DNA of 64,000 nt. It comes from Lamellibrachia columna. Taxonomy: Eukaryota; Annelida; Polychaeta; Sabellida; Siboglinidae. This document shows positions 47,950 to 59,063 of this stretch, in pieces. A model generated the notes under the pieces. That model was not told the DNA's origin. It saw nothing but the letters and a program-made list of their open reading frames with translations, and ran no database searches. The stretch covers positions 62,017,010 to 62,081,009 of the forward strand of contig OY759262.1 of the NCBI GenBank assembly GCA_963662155.1. The letters are read 5' to 3'. The stretch's first letter is position 1. Each line of letters opens with the position of its first letter. The position numbers were made by a program, and so were the translations under genes.

Positions 47950-48474
47950 CTGTCATGTTGTGTGTGTTTGTGGCAGTCTATGGCCCAGCAGTCATACAAC
48001 ATGCCCTACTTGTAGCAGGGATACCAGAGAGTCATGTTGTGTGTGTTTGTTGCAGTCTATGGCCCAGCAGTCATACAACATGCCCTACTTGTAGCAGGGA
48101 TACCAGAGAGTCATGTTGTGTGTGTTTGTTGCAGTCTATGACCCAGCAGTCATACAACATGCCCTACTTGTAGCAGGGATACCAGAGAGTCATGTTGTGT
48201 GTGTTTGTTGCAGTCTATGACCCAGCAGTCATACAACATGCCCTACTTGTAGCAGGGATACCAGAGAGTCATGTTGTGTGTGTTTGTTGCAGTCTATGAC
48301 CCAGCAGTCATACAACATGCCCTACTTGTAGCAGGGATACCAGAGAGTCATCTTGTGTGTGTTTGTTGCAGTCTAGGGCCCAGCAGTCATACAACATGCC
48401 CTACTTGTAGCAGGGATACCAGAGAGTCATCTTGTGTGTGTTTGTTGCAGTCTAGGGCCCAGCAGTCATACATG
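47950..48474 (+). repeat. Exon 7-derived minisatellite, cluster 1 (7 copies)
   Basis: Units of ~79 bp contain the end of an intron (tgtgtgtttgttgcag) and the first ~58 bases of NEMF exon 7, reading YGPAVIQHALLVAGIPE as in the true exon. Each unit then falls back into intron-like tgttgtgtgtg with no donor consensus. Copies 3-5 change tatggc to tatgac, and copies 6-7 change it to taggg, which puts a stop codon into the exon frame. Confidence 0.95.
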
Positions 48475-48939
48475 ATTTTTGCTTATATAAAGACATTAGA
48501 CAATATCCACAAGGCCTCACCCCATAATCTGTCATGGAAAGGAAAGCATGCTGTGTGTCTGTGGCTGTAGCAGTGCTAATTATTGTTTGCTGAGAGGGTG
48601 GATTAGCACCTGTTCAGGGCTCTGTGTACTCTAAGGGTCTCTAACCAGAATACAAACTGGTACAGTATTAAACAATTGAGTCAACATACTAAATTGGTAA
48701 CAACTAGCACAAGCTCTAAGTGGATTTCACCTCAGGGCTTCTGACTTGTTTTTTGACAAGTTTGTGTGGCTTCACTGCATTCAGAAAGGGAATAGCTCAA
48801 ACATACACAATGTCATAAAATATTTGACTATCAGACTATCTGGTGTCAATACAGCTACACAAGTGTGCTCACTTTGTGCTTTTGTATTAAAATATACAAA
48901 ACTTTGTTGATTTCGATGCTTGTAAACAATTATTTGTGT

Positions 48940-49050
48940 TAAATTCATATAAATCAGCGATTAAAAAAATCGGAAGTAAAAAAAATCATAAATCAATGAT
49001 TTTTTTGGAGTCATTTAAATCATGATTTAAATCAATGATTTAAATCAAAC
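48940..49050. repeat. AT-rich palindromic repeat (tgatttaaatca)
   Basis: Nested atttaaat palindromes and atgatttaaatcaatga units separate the two exon 7-derived clusters. Similar tracts end some dispersed elements in animals; no family is assigned here. Confidence 0.6.
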
Positions 49051-49054
49051 AACC

Positions 49055-49662
49055 CTGTGTTTGTTTGCTGCAGTCTATGGTCCAGCAGTCATACAACGTC
49101 CTTGTGGCAGGGCTGTCAGAGTCATGTTGTGTGTGTATGTTTGCTGCAGTCTATGGCCCAGCAGTCATACAACATGTCCTTGTGGCACGGCTGTCGTCAT
49201 GTTGTGTGTGTGTTTGTTGCAGTCTATGGTCCAGCAGTCATACAACATGTACTTGTGGCAGGGCTGTCAGAGTCATGTTGTGTGTTTGTTTGTTGCAGTC
49301 TACGGTCCAGCAGTCATACAACATGTACTTGTGGCAGGGCTGTCAGAGTCATGTTGTGTGTGTGTTTGTTGCAGTCTATGGTCCAGCAGTCATACAACAT
49401 GTACTTGTGGCAGGGCTGTCAGATTCATGTTGTGTGTGCGTGTGTGTGTTTGTTGAGTCTATGGTCCAGCAGTCATACAACATGTACTTGTGGCAGGGCT
49501 GTCAGAGTCATGTTGTGTGTGTTTGTTGCAGTCTATGGTCCAGCAGTCATACAACATGTACTTGTGGCAGGGCTGTCAGAGTCATGTTGTGTGTGTGTTT
49601 GTTGCAGTCTATGGTCCAGCAGTCATACAACATGTACTTGTGGCAGGGCTGTCAGATTCATG

Positions 49663-49723
<61 letters not shown>

Positions 49724-49988
49724 TGTGCGTGTGTGTGCGTGCATGTGTGTTTGTTGAGTCTATGGTCCAGCAGTCATACAACATGTACTTGTGGCAGGGC
49801 TGTCAGATTCATGTTGTGTGTGTGTTTGTTGCAGTCTATGGTCCAGCAGTCATACAACATGCCCTACTTGTGGCAGGGCTGTCAGAGTCATGTTGTGTGT
49901 GTTTGTTGCAGTCTATGGTCCAGCAGTCATACAACATGCCCTACTTGTGGCCGGGCTGTCAGAGTCATGTTGTGTGTGTTTGTTGCAG
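49055..49988 (+). repeat. Exon 7-derived minisatellite, cluster 2 (11 decoys before the real exon)
   Basis: Units of ~76 bp carry ttgcag, then tctatggtccagcagtcata, then caacatgtacttgtggcagg or caacatgccctacttgtgg, and then tgtgtgtg. Most units have lost six bases relative to the exon and read YGPAVIQHVLVAGLS. Two copies have lost the acceptor CA (ttgag for ttgcag). A (tg)n/(cgtg)n tract has expanded inside one unit (49672-49745). The next, twelfth copy is the functional exon. Confidence 0.95.
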
Positions 49989-50078
49989 TCTATGGTCCAG
50001 CAGTCATACAACATGCCCTACTTGTGGCCGGGATACCTGAGAATGCGAGACTCGGCAAAGAGTTCCACTTACAACAAG
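49989..50078 (+). CDS. NEMF: NEMF exon 7 (functional copy)
   Basis: This is the only copy that continues into unique coding sequence and a donor. After tttgttgcag it reads YGPAVIQHALLVAGIPENAR then LGKEFHLQQ, and ends in phase 1 at donor gtatgtg. It joins exons 6 and 8 in frame. About the first two thirds is the seed of the upstream arrays. Confidence 0.93.
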
Positions 50079-50329
50079 GTATGTGCCATTGAAGGAATGG
50101 GCATGTTAGACTAGTAACTCTGGCCTTTAGAATCTTAACTGCCCAAATTCGTTTCAATAAACCACAATTCTAATGTATAACACAATTTGAACGTTATCTG
50201 TTTAATTTGACTGTTCCTCCCTGAATATAATTTTGCGGTCAATTATCAAAATAGATCTAGTTTATACTATAGAGCATGATTTTGTGATATACTAGCTGAG
50301 TGGCACAGGAGGAAAGGCTGTCACTGCAA

Positions 50330-50555
50330 GAACTTATGACTCCTTGCACCACCCAGTCAATGACTCCTTGCGCCACCCAGTCAGTGACTCCTTGCACCAC
50401 CCAGTCAATGACTCCTTGCACCACCCAGTCAATGACTCCTTGCACCACCCAGTCAATGACTCCTTGCACCACCCAGTCAATGACTCCTTGCACCACCCAG
50501 TCAATGACTCCTTGCACCACCCAGTCAATGACTCCTTGCACCACCCAGTCAAGTT
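50330..50555. repeat. 24-bp tandem repeat in NEMF intron 7, ~9 copies
   Basis: The unit is tgactccttgcaccacccag plus tcaa, almost invariant. All frames stay open because of the 24-base period. Confidence 0.95.
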
Positions 50556-50949
50556 TTGCTAGGGCAATGGCAATGATGGATACAACTTTGTATCGTACAA
50601 AGGAACTTATGTGGATGTTTGACGTGGATCACACAACTCGGAACAGTCATAGAAAACACGCACAGCATTGCAAACAACTGTACATAACTATGAACTAATA
50701 TTGTTCCAAGTTACATAATCTACATCAAACATCCGCATAAGTTTCTTCATAAAATTTCCACCCTGGGGAATTAATTTTTTTTATGTACAAACCATAACCA
50801 TGCCCCCCCTAAAATGTCAGCCCCATACTTGTGAAACCAATGGAGATATGATGGAACAGACAGACAGATGCAGGCACAAACTGTTTTCTAGTATAGAAAT
50901 GATCAGACTTTGTACCTTTAAAAAGAAGTGAATATGTATTATATTTGTA

Positions 50950-53900
50950 GTGTTGTGATGCCAGCTAGTTGTGATTCAGTGTTGTGATGCCAGCAGGTAG
51001 ATTGTAGTTGTGATTCAGTGTTGTGATGCCAGCAGGTAGACTGTAGTTGTGATTCAGTGTTGTGATGCCAGCAGGTAGACTGTAGTTGTGATTCAGTGTT
51101 GTGATGCCAGCAGGTAGACTGTAGTTGTGGTTCAGTGTTGTGATGCCAGCAGGTAGACTGTAGTTGTGGTTCAGTGTTGTGATGCCAGCAGGTAGACTGT
51201 AGTTGTGGTTAAGTGTTGTGATGCCAGCAGGTAGACTGTAGTTGTGATTCAGTGTTGTGGTGCCAGCAGGTAGACTGTAGTTGTGGTTCAGTGTTGTGAT
51301 GCCAGCAGGTAGACTGTAGTTGTGATTCAGTGTTGTGATGCCAGCAGGTAGACTGTAGTTGTGATTCAGTGTTGTGATGCCAGCAGGTAGATTGTAGTTG
51401 TGATTCAGTGTTGTGATGCCAGCAGGTAGACTGTAGTTGTGATTCAGTGTTGTGATGCCAGCAGGTAGACTGTAGTTGTGATTCATTGTTGTGATGCCAG
51501 CAGGTAGATTGTAGTTGTGATTCAGTGTTGTGATGCCAGCATGTAGATTGTAGTTGTGATTCAGTGTTGTGATGCCAGCAGGTAGACTGTAGTTGTGATT
51601 CAGTGTTGTGATGCCAGCAGGTAGATTGTAGTTGTGATTCAGTGTTGTGATGCCAGCAGGTAGACTGTAGTTGTGATTCAGTGTTGTGATGCCAGCAGGT
51701 AGACTGTAGTTGTGGTTCAGTGTTGTGATGCCAGCAGGTAGACTGTAGTTGTGATTCAGTGTTGTGATGCCAGCAGGTAGATTGTAGTTGTGATTCAGTG
51801 TTGTGATGCCAGCAGGTAGACTGTAGTTGTGATTCAGTGTTGTGATGCCAGCAGGTAGATTGTAGTTGTGATTCAGTGTTGTGATGCCAGCAGGTAGACT
51901 GTAGTTGTGGTTCAGTGTTGTGATGCCAGCAGGTAGACTGTAGTTGTGATTCAGTGTTGTGACGCCAGCAGGTAGACTGTAGTTGTGATTCAGTGTTGTG
52001 ATGCCAGCAGGTAGACTGTAGTTGTGATTCAATGTTGTGATGCCAGCAGGTAGATTGTAGTTGTTATTCAGTGTTGTGATGCCAGCAGGTAGATTGTAGT
52101 TGTGATTCAGTGTTGTGATGCCAGCAGGTAGACTGTAGTTGTGATTCAGTGTTGTGATGCCAGCAGGTAGATTGTAGTTGTGATTCAGTGTTGTGATGCC
52201 AGCAGGTAGACTGTAGTTGTGATTCAGTGTTGTGATGCCAGCAGGTAGACTGTAGGTGTGATTCAGTGTTGTGACGCCAGCAGGTAGACTGTAGTTGTGG
52301 TTCAGTGTTGTGATGCCAGCAGGTAGATTGTAGTTGTGATTCAGTGTTGTGATGCCAGCAGGTAGACTGTAGTTGTGATTCAGTGTTGTGATGCCAGCAG
52401 GTAGATTGTAGTTGTGATTCAGTGTTGTGATGCCAGCAGGTAGACTGTAGTTGTGATTCAATGTTGTGATGCCAGCAGGTAGACTGTAGTTGTGATTCAG
52501 TGTTGTGATGCCAGCAGGTAGATTGTAGTTGTGATTCAGTGTTGTGATGCCAGCAGGTAGACTGTAGTTGTGATTCAATGTTGTGATGCCAGCAGGTAGA
52601 TTGTAGTTGTGATTCAGTGTTGTGATGCCAGCAGGTAGATTGTAGTTGTGATTCAGTGTTGTGATGCCAGCAGGTAGACTAGTTGTGATTCAGTGTTGTG
52701 ATGCCAGCAGGTAGACTGTAGTTGTGATTCAGTGTTGTGATGCCAGCAGGTAGACTGTAGTTGTGATTCAGTGTTGTGATGCCAGCAGGTAGACTGTAGT
52801 TGTGATTCAGTGTTGTGATGCCAGCAGGTAGACTGTAGTTGTGATTCAGTGTTGTGATGCCAGCAGGTAGACTGTAGTTGTGATTCAGTGTTGTGATGCC
52901 AGCAGGTAGACTGTAGGTGTGATTCAGTGTTGTGACGCCAGCAGGTAGACTGTAGTTGTGATTCAGTGTTGTGATGCCAGCAGGTAGACTGTAGTTGTGA
53001 TTCAGTGTTGTGATGCAAGCAGGTAGACTGTAGTTGTGGTTCAGTGTTGTGATGCCAGCAGGTAGATTGTAGTTGTGATTCAGTGTTGTGATGCCAGCAG
53101 GTAGACTGTAGTTGTGGTTCAGTGTTGTGATGCCAGCAGGTAGATTGTAGTTGTGATTCAGTGTTGTGATGCCAGCAGGTAGACTGTAGTTGTGGTTCAG
53201 TGTTGTGATGCCAGCAGGTAGACTGTAGTTGTGATTCAGTGTTGTGATGCCAGCAGGTAGATTGTAGTTGTGATTCAGTGTTGTGATGCCAGCAGGTAGA
53301 CTGTAGTTGTGATTCAATGTTGTGATGCCAGCAGGTAGATTGTAGTTGTGATTCAGTGTTGTGATGCCAGCAGGTAGATTGTAGTTGTGATTCAGTGTTG
53401 TGATGCCAGCAGGTAGACTGTAGTTGTGATTCAGTGTTGTGATGCCAGCAGGTAGACTGTAGTTGTGATTCAGTGTTGTGATGCCAGCAGGTAGACTGTA
53501 GTTGTGATTCAGTGTTGTGATGCCAGCAGGTAGACTGTAGGTGTGATTCAGTGTTGTGATGCCAGCATGTAGACTGTAGTTGTGATTCAGTGTTGTGACG
53601 CCAGCAGGTAGATTGTAGTTGTGATTCAGTGTTGTGATGCCAGCAGGTAGACTGTGGTTGTTATTCAGTGTTGTGACGCCAGCAGGTAGACTGTAGTTGT
53701 GATTCAGTGTTGTGATGCCAGCAGGTAGACTGTAGTTGTGATTCAGTGTTGTGATGCAAGCAGGTAGACTGTAGTTGTGGTTCAGTGTTGTGATGCCAGC
53801 AGGTAGATTGTAGTTGTGATTCAGTGTTGTGATGCCAGCAGGTAGACTGTAGTTGTGGTTCAGTGTTGTGATGCCAGCAGGTAGATTGTAGTTGTGATTC

Positions 53901-54417
53901 AGTGTTGTGATGCCAGCAGGTAGACTGTAGTTGTGGTTCAGTGTTGTGATGCCAGCAGGTAGACTGTAGTTGTGATTCAGTGTTGTGATGCCAGCAGGTA
54001 GATTGTAGTTGTGATTCAGTGTTGTGATGCCAGCAGGTAGACTGTAGTTGTGATTCAATGTTGTGATGCCAGCAGGTAGATTGTAGTTGTGATTCAGTGT
54101 TGTGATGCCAGCAGGTAGATTGTAGTTGTGATTCAGTGTTGTGATGCCAGCAGGTAGACTGTAGTTGTGATTCAGTGTTGTGATGCCAGCAGGTAGACTG
54201 TAGTTGTGATTCAGTGTTGTGATGCCAGCAGGTAGACTGTAGGTGTGATTCAGTGTTGTGATGCCAGCATGTAGACTGTAGTTGTGATTCAGTGTTGTGA
54301 CGCCAGCAGGTAGATTGTAGTTGTGATTCAGTGTTGTGATGCCAGCAGGTAGACTGTGGTTGTTATTCAGTGTTGTGATGCCAGCAGGTAGATTGTAGTT
54401 GTGATTCAGTGTTGTTC
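50950..54417. repeat. 39-bp minisatellite in NEMF intron 7, ~88 copies
   Basis: The unit is gtgattcagtgttgtgatgc plus cagcaggtagactgtagtt. Variant units (agattgt, gtggttc, gtaggtg, acgcc) recur in the same order in blocks about 740 bp apart (around 52900-53650 and 53640-54370), which shows duplication of large blocks. The period of 39 keeps 450-540 codon frames open on the minus strand (NHNYSLPAGITTL repeats); these are not proteins. The array ends next to the exon 8 acceptor. Confidence 0.96.
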
Positions 54418-54425
54418 ATTAACAG

Positions 54426-54499
54426 ATATCTCACAGTTGCTGGTCGCACTGCAAGAGGCCGAACGTTTGCTGGAGCTGTCGTATTCAGGCATCTGTAAG
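54426..54499 (+). CDS. NEMF: NEMF exon 8
   Basis: The acceptor is cattaacag and entry is phase 1. The exon reads ISQLLVALQEAERLLELSYS then GICK, and ends in phase 0 at aag|gtaggt. Its polypyrimidine region lies within or next to the last units of the 39-bp array. Confidence 0.93.
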
Positions 54500-54879
54500 G
54501 TAGGTTAGCACCCCATTGGGGGCATGGTTTTATAGCAGTGATGTACCCCCTGTAGTATTGGAGAACCAATGTTTGAATCATCTTGTTGCTGATATATTTT
54601 GCCCCAGTTTTCTCAGCTGCATAAATGTTTAGAGACAGTGGTGGGGTTACATGAACGAGCAGCTGTCACACATATATTGCAGTGCAGTCGTCTGCTTCCT
54701 GGAGGGTTGAATCAGACTTTGAATGAACAGATCTGCCAGGGTGAAGTGTGAATCACTTAGATTTATCATAAAAGATAAGTACAATGTAGCAAAGGAAATT
54801 CTTATGTAGCACAGTATCCAGTCTTTGGTACTGCTCAAAGTGTTTTAAGCTTCACCCCGGCTGACCTGTTCATGACAAC

Positions 54880-55112
54880 ACCAACTAGACTTCTCTGGTA
54901 AACATTCAGCCCATCTACAATTACTGCATTCTATTCAATCACATGTATTCATCACTGTCTATATCCAGAAACTCATTTCTACAGCTCAATGAAATGAGGC
55001 AACACAGAGTGAAAAAAAATGCCCAAGCTTCGAAACAGCAGCAGGAGGATTCGAGCCACGAGTCATTTTGATTGGGAGTCTCTGATGTTCTAACTATTAA
55101 CCTACTGCAGCC
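54880..55112 (-). mobile_element. tRNA-derived SINE in NEMF intron 8
   Basis: This is the same family and orientation as 26230-26560. It has the minus-strand B box ggctcgaatcc (55047-55057), then gaagcttgggc, and a body extending to about 54880. It is moderately diverged from the other copy. Confidence 0.7.
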
Positions 55113-55149
55113 TACATTAGAAGAACTTCCTTTTATCCTGCTAAAGTTG

Positions 55150-55665
55150 TTTTGCTTCGAGGGTTGTAGCGCTTCGAGGGTTGTAATGCTTCGAGGGTTA
55201 TAGTGCTTCGAGGGTTATAGTGCAGCAGCTAGCGCTTCGAGGGTTGTAGTGCTTCGAGGGTTGTAATGCTTCGAGGGTTGTAATGCTTCGAGGGTTGTAG
55301 CGCTTCGAGGGTTGTAGTGCTTCGAGGATTATAGTGCTTCGAGGGTTATAGTGCAGCAGCTAGTGCTTCGAGGGTTGTAGTGCTTCGAGGGTTGTAGTGC
55401 TTCGAGGGTTGTAGCGCTTCGAGGGTTGTAATGCTTCAAGGGTTATAGTGCTTCGAGGGTTATGGTGCAGCAGCTAGTGCTTCGAGGGTTGTAGTGCTTC
55501 GAGGGTTGTAATGCTTCGAGGGTTGTAGCGCTTCGAGGGTTGTAGTGCTTCGAGGATTATAGTGCTTCGAGGGTTATAGTGCAGCAGCTAGTGCTTCGAG
55601 GGTTGTAGTGCTTCGAGGGTTGTAGTGCTTCGAGGGTTGTAGTGCTTCGAGGGTTGTAGTGCTGC
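55150..55665. repeat. 17-bp minisatellite with higher-order structure
   Basis: About 29 units of gcttcgagggttgtagt with a/c variants. Every four to nine units there is a gcagcagcta insert, so the array also has a larger repeat of about 100-165 bp. Confidence 0.93.
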
Positions 55666-55887
55666 AGTAGTAGTTTCACCTTACACAAAATTAAGTTGGC
55701 TGTAAATGTAAATTGTGCTGGTTTTGGTGGTTGAATAGTTAAAATAGTGAAATTTAATGAGAAAGTTACAATGGAATAGGTGTCAGAAACACCTTTTTCG
55801 TAGGGATGTTTTTGAAAAAAAAGATGTTGATATAAACTTTGTCAAACAGCGTTGCTAATAAAATGATTTTTTTTCACCAAAATACAG

Positions 55888-55958
55888 GGGTACGTCATAC
55901 AGAAGAGTGAGAAGAAGCCAGTGCAGAAGAAGGGTGAGGAACCCGAAGAACTGTTGAC
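55888..55958 (+). CDS. NEMF: NEMF exon 9
   Basis: The acceptor is caaaatacag. The exon reads GYVIQKSEKKPVQKKGEEPE then ELLT, and the donor is ac|gtgagt. It corresponds to the GYIIQK segment of human NEMF. Confidence 0.94.
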
Positions 55959-56159
55959 GTGAGTGCTACTGTCTGAAGACTTCATAAATATTCCTGTGTT
56001 TCGGACAAATCATTTGTAACTGAACAGCATTAGTATGATGTTATATTATGAATAGTTTCTATCTCTTGTATGCAATACATACAATTTGCAATAGTGATAC
56101 TTATTAGGACATATATACACTACCAGTTTGAAATAATTGGACGCTTCTATGTTTTACAG

Positions 56160-56235
56160 ATATGCAGAGTTCCACCCGTTCCTGTATCGGCAGAATGACA
56201 GTGCCAAATACATGGAATTTGACAGCTTTGACAAG
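56160..56235 (+). CDS. NEMF: NEMF exon 10
   Basis: The acceptor is atgttttacag. The exon reads YAEFHPFLYRQNDSAKYMEF then DSFDK, and ends in phase 0 at gtaact. Confidence 0.97.
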
Positions 56236-56567
56236 GTAACTGTTGAAGTGTAAATAAAAGTTTATATGCATGCATGTTGCATGATATTAATAGTTAAAAT
56301 GTGAAGCTTGGTGCGTGGAGTTCCTTGGTTTGAGTGAAACAGGCCCCAGTGTCAATAAAACTAGCAATAATTAAACCAATCAATGTTTTTCAGCAACTAG
56401 ATTCATTTCTAAATAAAAAGTATTTTGTGTGACATCTATCTAATAAAAACTGTCATGTTCTGTTTCTGGGTTTGTATGTGACATTTATCACACACAGGTG
56501 GAGTTTGGTTCAGTTGTTTATGAGCTTAGTGCTGTGAGATATAAGCGTCATATCCTGTCTCTTGTAG

Positions 56568-56630
56568 TCTGTTGATGAGTTCTTCTCCAACATTGGCACT
56601 CAGAAGTTGGACATGAAAGCCTTGCAGCAG
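56568..56630 (+). CDS. NEMF: NEMF exon 11
   Basis: The acceptor is gtctcttgtag. The exon reads SVDEFFSNIGTQKLDMKALQ then Q, with donor gtgagt. It is in phase 0 at both ends, and starts the first coiled-coil region. Confidence 0.96.
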
Positions 56631-56975
56631 GTGAGTTCATGTTATTGTCTCTCTGTCACTATTGTCACTGGTGTGATACAAAATACGGATTCCCCCTGAT
56701 ATATAGGCCCCGGGTTCAAATATCATATCATTGGACCCTTGTGTACAAACCTCATCATTATAGTTGGACCTTCCCTATGATAAAAATACTCCCTCCTCGA
56801 TGTCCAAGTAACACATATACTATGTACATAGTCAAGGATTGTAAAACCAGACATCATAGGAAGTTCACTGTCAACAAGACGTAGTTGGCTTGTTGAATTG
56901 AAATTATCCAAGTTGGCCATGAATGACGTGACAACTATCTGAGTTTAGATCTATTCGAGTCGTTGTCTGCTGTAG

Positions 56976-57101
56976 GAGAAATCAGCCCTGAAGAAACTGG
57001 ACAATGTGAAGCGAGACCACGAGAAACGAGTTGAAGCCCTTCGCAAGGAGCAAGACTCAGACACCCTCAAGGCTAAGCTCATTGAGATGAATGATCAACT
57101 G
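56976..57101 (+). CDS. NEMF: NEMF exon 12
   Basis: The acceptor is gtctgctgtag. The exon reads EKSALKKLDNVKRDHEKRVE, LRKEQDSDTLKAKLIEMNDQ and L, with donor gtcagt. It is a charged heptad-rich coiled coil, in phase 0 at both ends. Confidence 0.96.
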
Positions 57102-57249
57102 GTCAGTTTCCAAGTGTACATTTTGTGTACTTAAATCACATAAAACCATCAATGAAATTAGTGAAACAACTCTATCTTTGTCTATTAGTGAAACTAATAT
57201 ATCTTTGTCTAAACTTGCTTTGTTAACTTTATTCATTATTTTCAAATGC

Positions 57250-57400
57250 AAAGAAGAGCCACTGTGGTTTGACCTGAGACTGGCCAGCGTGGTTTGACCC
57301 GAGACTGGCCAGCTTGGTTTGTCCTGAGACTGACCACCGTGGTTTGACCCGAGACTGGCCACCGCGGTTTGACCAGAGACTGGCCACCTTGGTTTGATCC
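57250..57400. repeat. ~22-bp tandem repeat in NEMF intron 12
   Basis: About seven units of gtttgacccgagactggcca with drift. Confidence 0.88.
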
Positions 57401-57661
57401 AAGATTGATTAAATGCATGTGCCTATTCGCTAATACATAACTGTTCATTTGCACAAATTTATTCTTCATTTATGATTTACCTTTATTTATTATTTACCAC
57501 CTTTTCAAGATATTTCTTTCTGTAAATGTCAAAATAGCAATATGTGATCAAAAGACGACACCACAAAAATATTAACAATTGTCTAAGCAAACATAAATAT
57601 TGTAGACATTCATTGAACAGCAGGTTTGAACAGCATCGTGTTTAGAATGTTTACCGTTTAG

Positions 57662-57916
57662 AATTCCCTGTTTGAAATAGTTATTGTTATTTATTTTGTT
57701 TCATTTGTGATCCTTATTCATCATCAGAATTTTAGGAAAACACCCAAGGTGTAATTTTTTTATGTTTGAAGTACAACATTGCTTTGGACGTTGACACATA
57801 CATACATTATTTTAGTATAAGAATTTGTTATCTTGTAGTTTTGTGATGTTGTTTAACATTGTGTGAAGGTGGACCAAGCGGTCAAGGTTGTTCAGAGTGC
57901 ACTAGCCAATCAGATT
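57662..57916 (+). repeat. Direct repeat, left copy, carrying a duplicate of the exon 13 start
   Basis: These 255 bp match 59064-59321 (258 bp) with two substitutions and one 3-bp gap by eye, and immediately flank the LINE on its left. They include the intron 12 end with the gtgtgaag acceptor and the first 43 bases of exon 13 ([14 protein letters not shown] and the next codons). The frame then hits TAA at the LINE junction, so use of this acceptor would truncate NEMF. Confidence 0.92.
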
Positions 57917-59063
57917 TAACAAGATTTAACAAGGTTTGCCATCCAAGCCAAAGGCCCAGATGGCAAGTGGACAAGGAAGCCATTGGCTTATCGAGAGTCC
58001 AACAATGTTCATCTACTTATAACCCGCCCTCCTGAGATATGTGTCAACCTTGTTTTTAAACATATTCACGCTGCTAGCGGTTACACAATCTGTAGACAAT
58101 TTGTTCCATTCATTTATTGTCCTCTGTGAGAACGAGTGCTTCCTGATGTCCAATCTACATTGATCCTTTACTAATTTTACCTCATGTCCTCTAGTTCTGC
58201 TATCCTTCTTGAGTGAGAAAAACATATTTCTATCAATATTTTCATACCCATTCAATATCTTAAAAACTTCAATCTGATCTCCTCTTAACCTCCTTGTCTC
58301 TAGAGTTGTTAAACCACATTCTTTCAGGCGTTCTTCATAACTAAGGTCTCTCAGTTCTGGAATCATTTTAGTTGCTCTCCTTTGTATGCGTTCAAGCATA
58401 TCTATATCCTTCTTACGATATGGTCTCCATGCTTGTATACAGTATTCTAAATGAGGTCTAACTATTGCTTTATAAAGAGGTATAATTAACTTTTTTCCCT
58501 TGTATGTTATGTTTCTTCTAATCAATCCAAGAATTTTATTACCCTTTGAAGCTGCAATACCACACTGCTCTGAAACTTTCATATCAGCGCTTATTGTAAC
58601 TCCTAAGTCCTTTTCTTTTACAGTAGTACCCAGAACAGTATCTCCCATTTTATAGTTTACATTCAAGTTCCCATGTCCTGTATGTAGGCATTTACATTTC
58701 CAAAAATTGAACAACATCTGCCATTTCTCAGACCATTTCATTAATCTGTCTAGATCGTTTTGTAAATGTTGTTTATCACCATCAGTATTAACCTTTCTAA
58801 ACAGTTTTGTGTCATCCGCAAATTTCAGTACGTTACTTGTTATACTGTCGTCCAAGTCATTGATATAAATTAAGAATAATATAGGTCCTAATACTGATCC
58901 TTGAGGTACCCCACTCAAAACCGATTTCCAATTTGAAACTTCTCCATCTACTACAACTCGTTGTCTTCTGTCAGTCAGCCATTGTTCTATCCAGTCAGTT
59001 ATGCTGTCCCCGATACCATGGGCTTTTAATTTAAGTAGTAATCTATCTGATTCAATCAGATTT
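57917..59063 (-). mobile_element. 5'-truncated LINE (non-LTR retrotransposon)
   Basis: On the minus strand an open frame of about 350 codons runs from the left truncation (SDRLLLKLKAHGIGD) to AGYK, encoding the distal part of a CR1/jockey-like reverse transcriptase. It has GVPQGSVLGP, the catalytic FADD (58811-58822), KDLGVTISADMKV, the thumb/C-terminal RRNITYKGKK and NEWNKLSTDC. No stop or frameshift is present, so the insertion is fairly young, but the 5' end, endonuclease and palm start are missing. The 3' end has two ttaaatcttg units. It lies antisense in NEMF intron 12 between 255-258-bp direct repeats. Related fragments are at 5964-6241 and 60740-60875. Confidence 0.93.

Noticed and set aside
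47950..48474. Array copies as mutually exclusive alternative exons
   Set aside because: The units lack a donor consensus and the later part of exon 7, and two copies contain an in-frame stop. Decoy acceptors are the simpler reading.
48973..50092. Plus-strand frames of 200-327 codons, Cys/Val/Ser-rich
   Set aside because: Read-through of the exon 7-derived repeats including intron pieces, in three frames at once. Only 49989-50078 is real exon.
50965..54058. Minus-strand frames of 537 and 459 codons with repeated NHNYSLPAGITTL
   Set aside because: Produced by the 39-bp period of a non-coding minisatellite within NEMF intron 7. Other frames are also open, and there is no promoter or non-repeat domain.
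58013..58918. A host gene of 301 codons on the minus strand
   Set aside because: The motifs (GVPQGS, FADD and a C-terminal NEWNKLS) show that it is a LINE reverse transcriptase, truncated at the 5' end.
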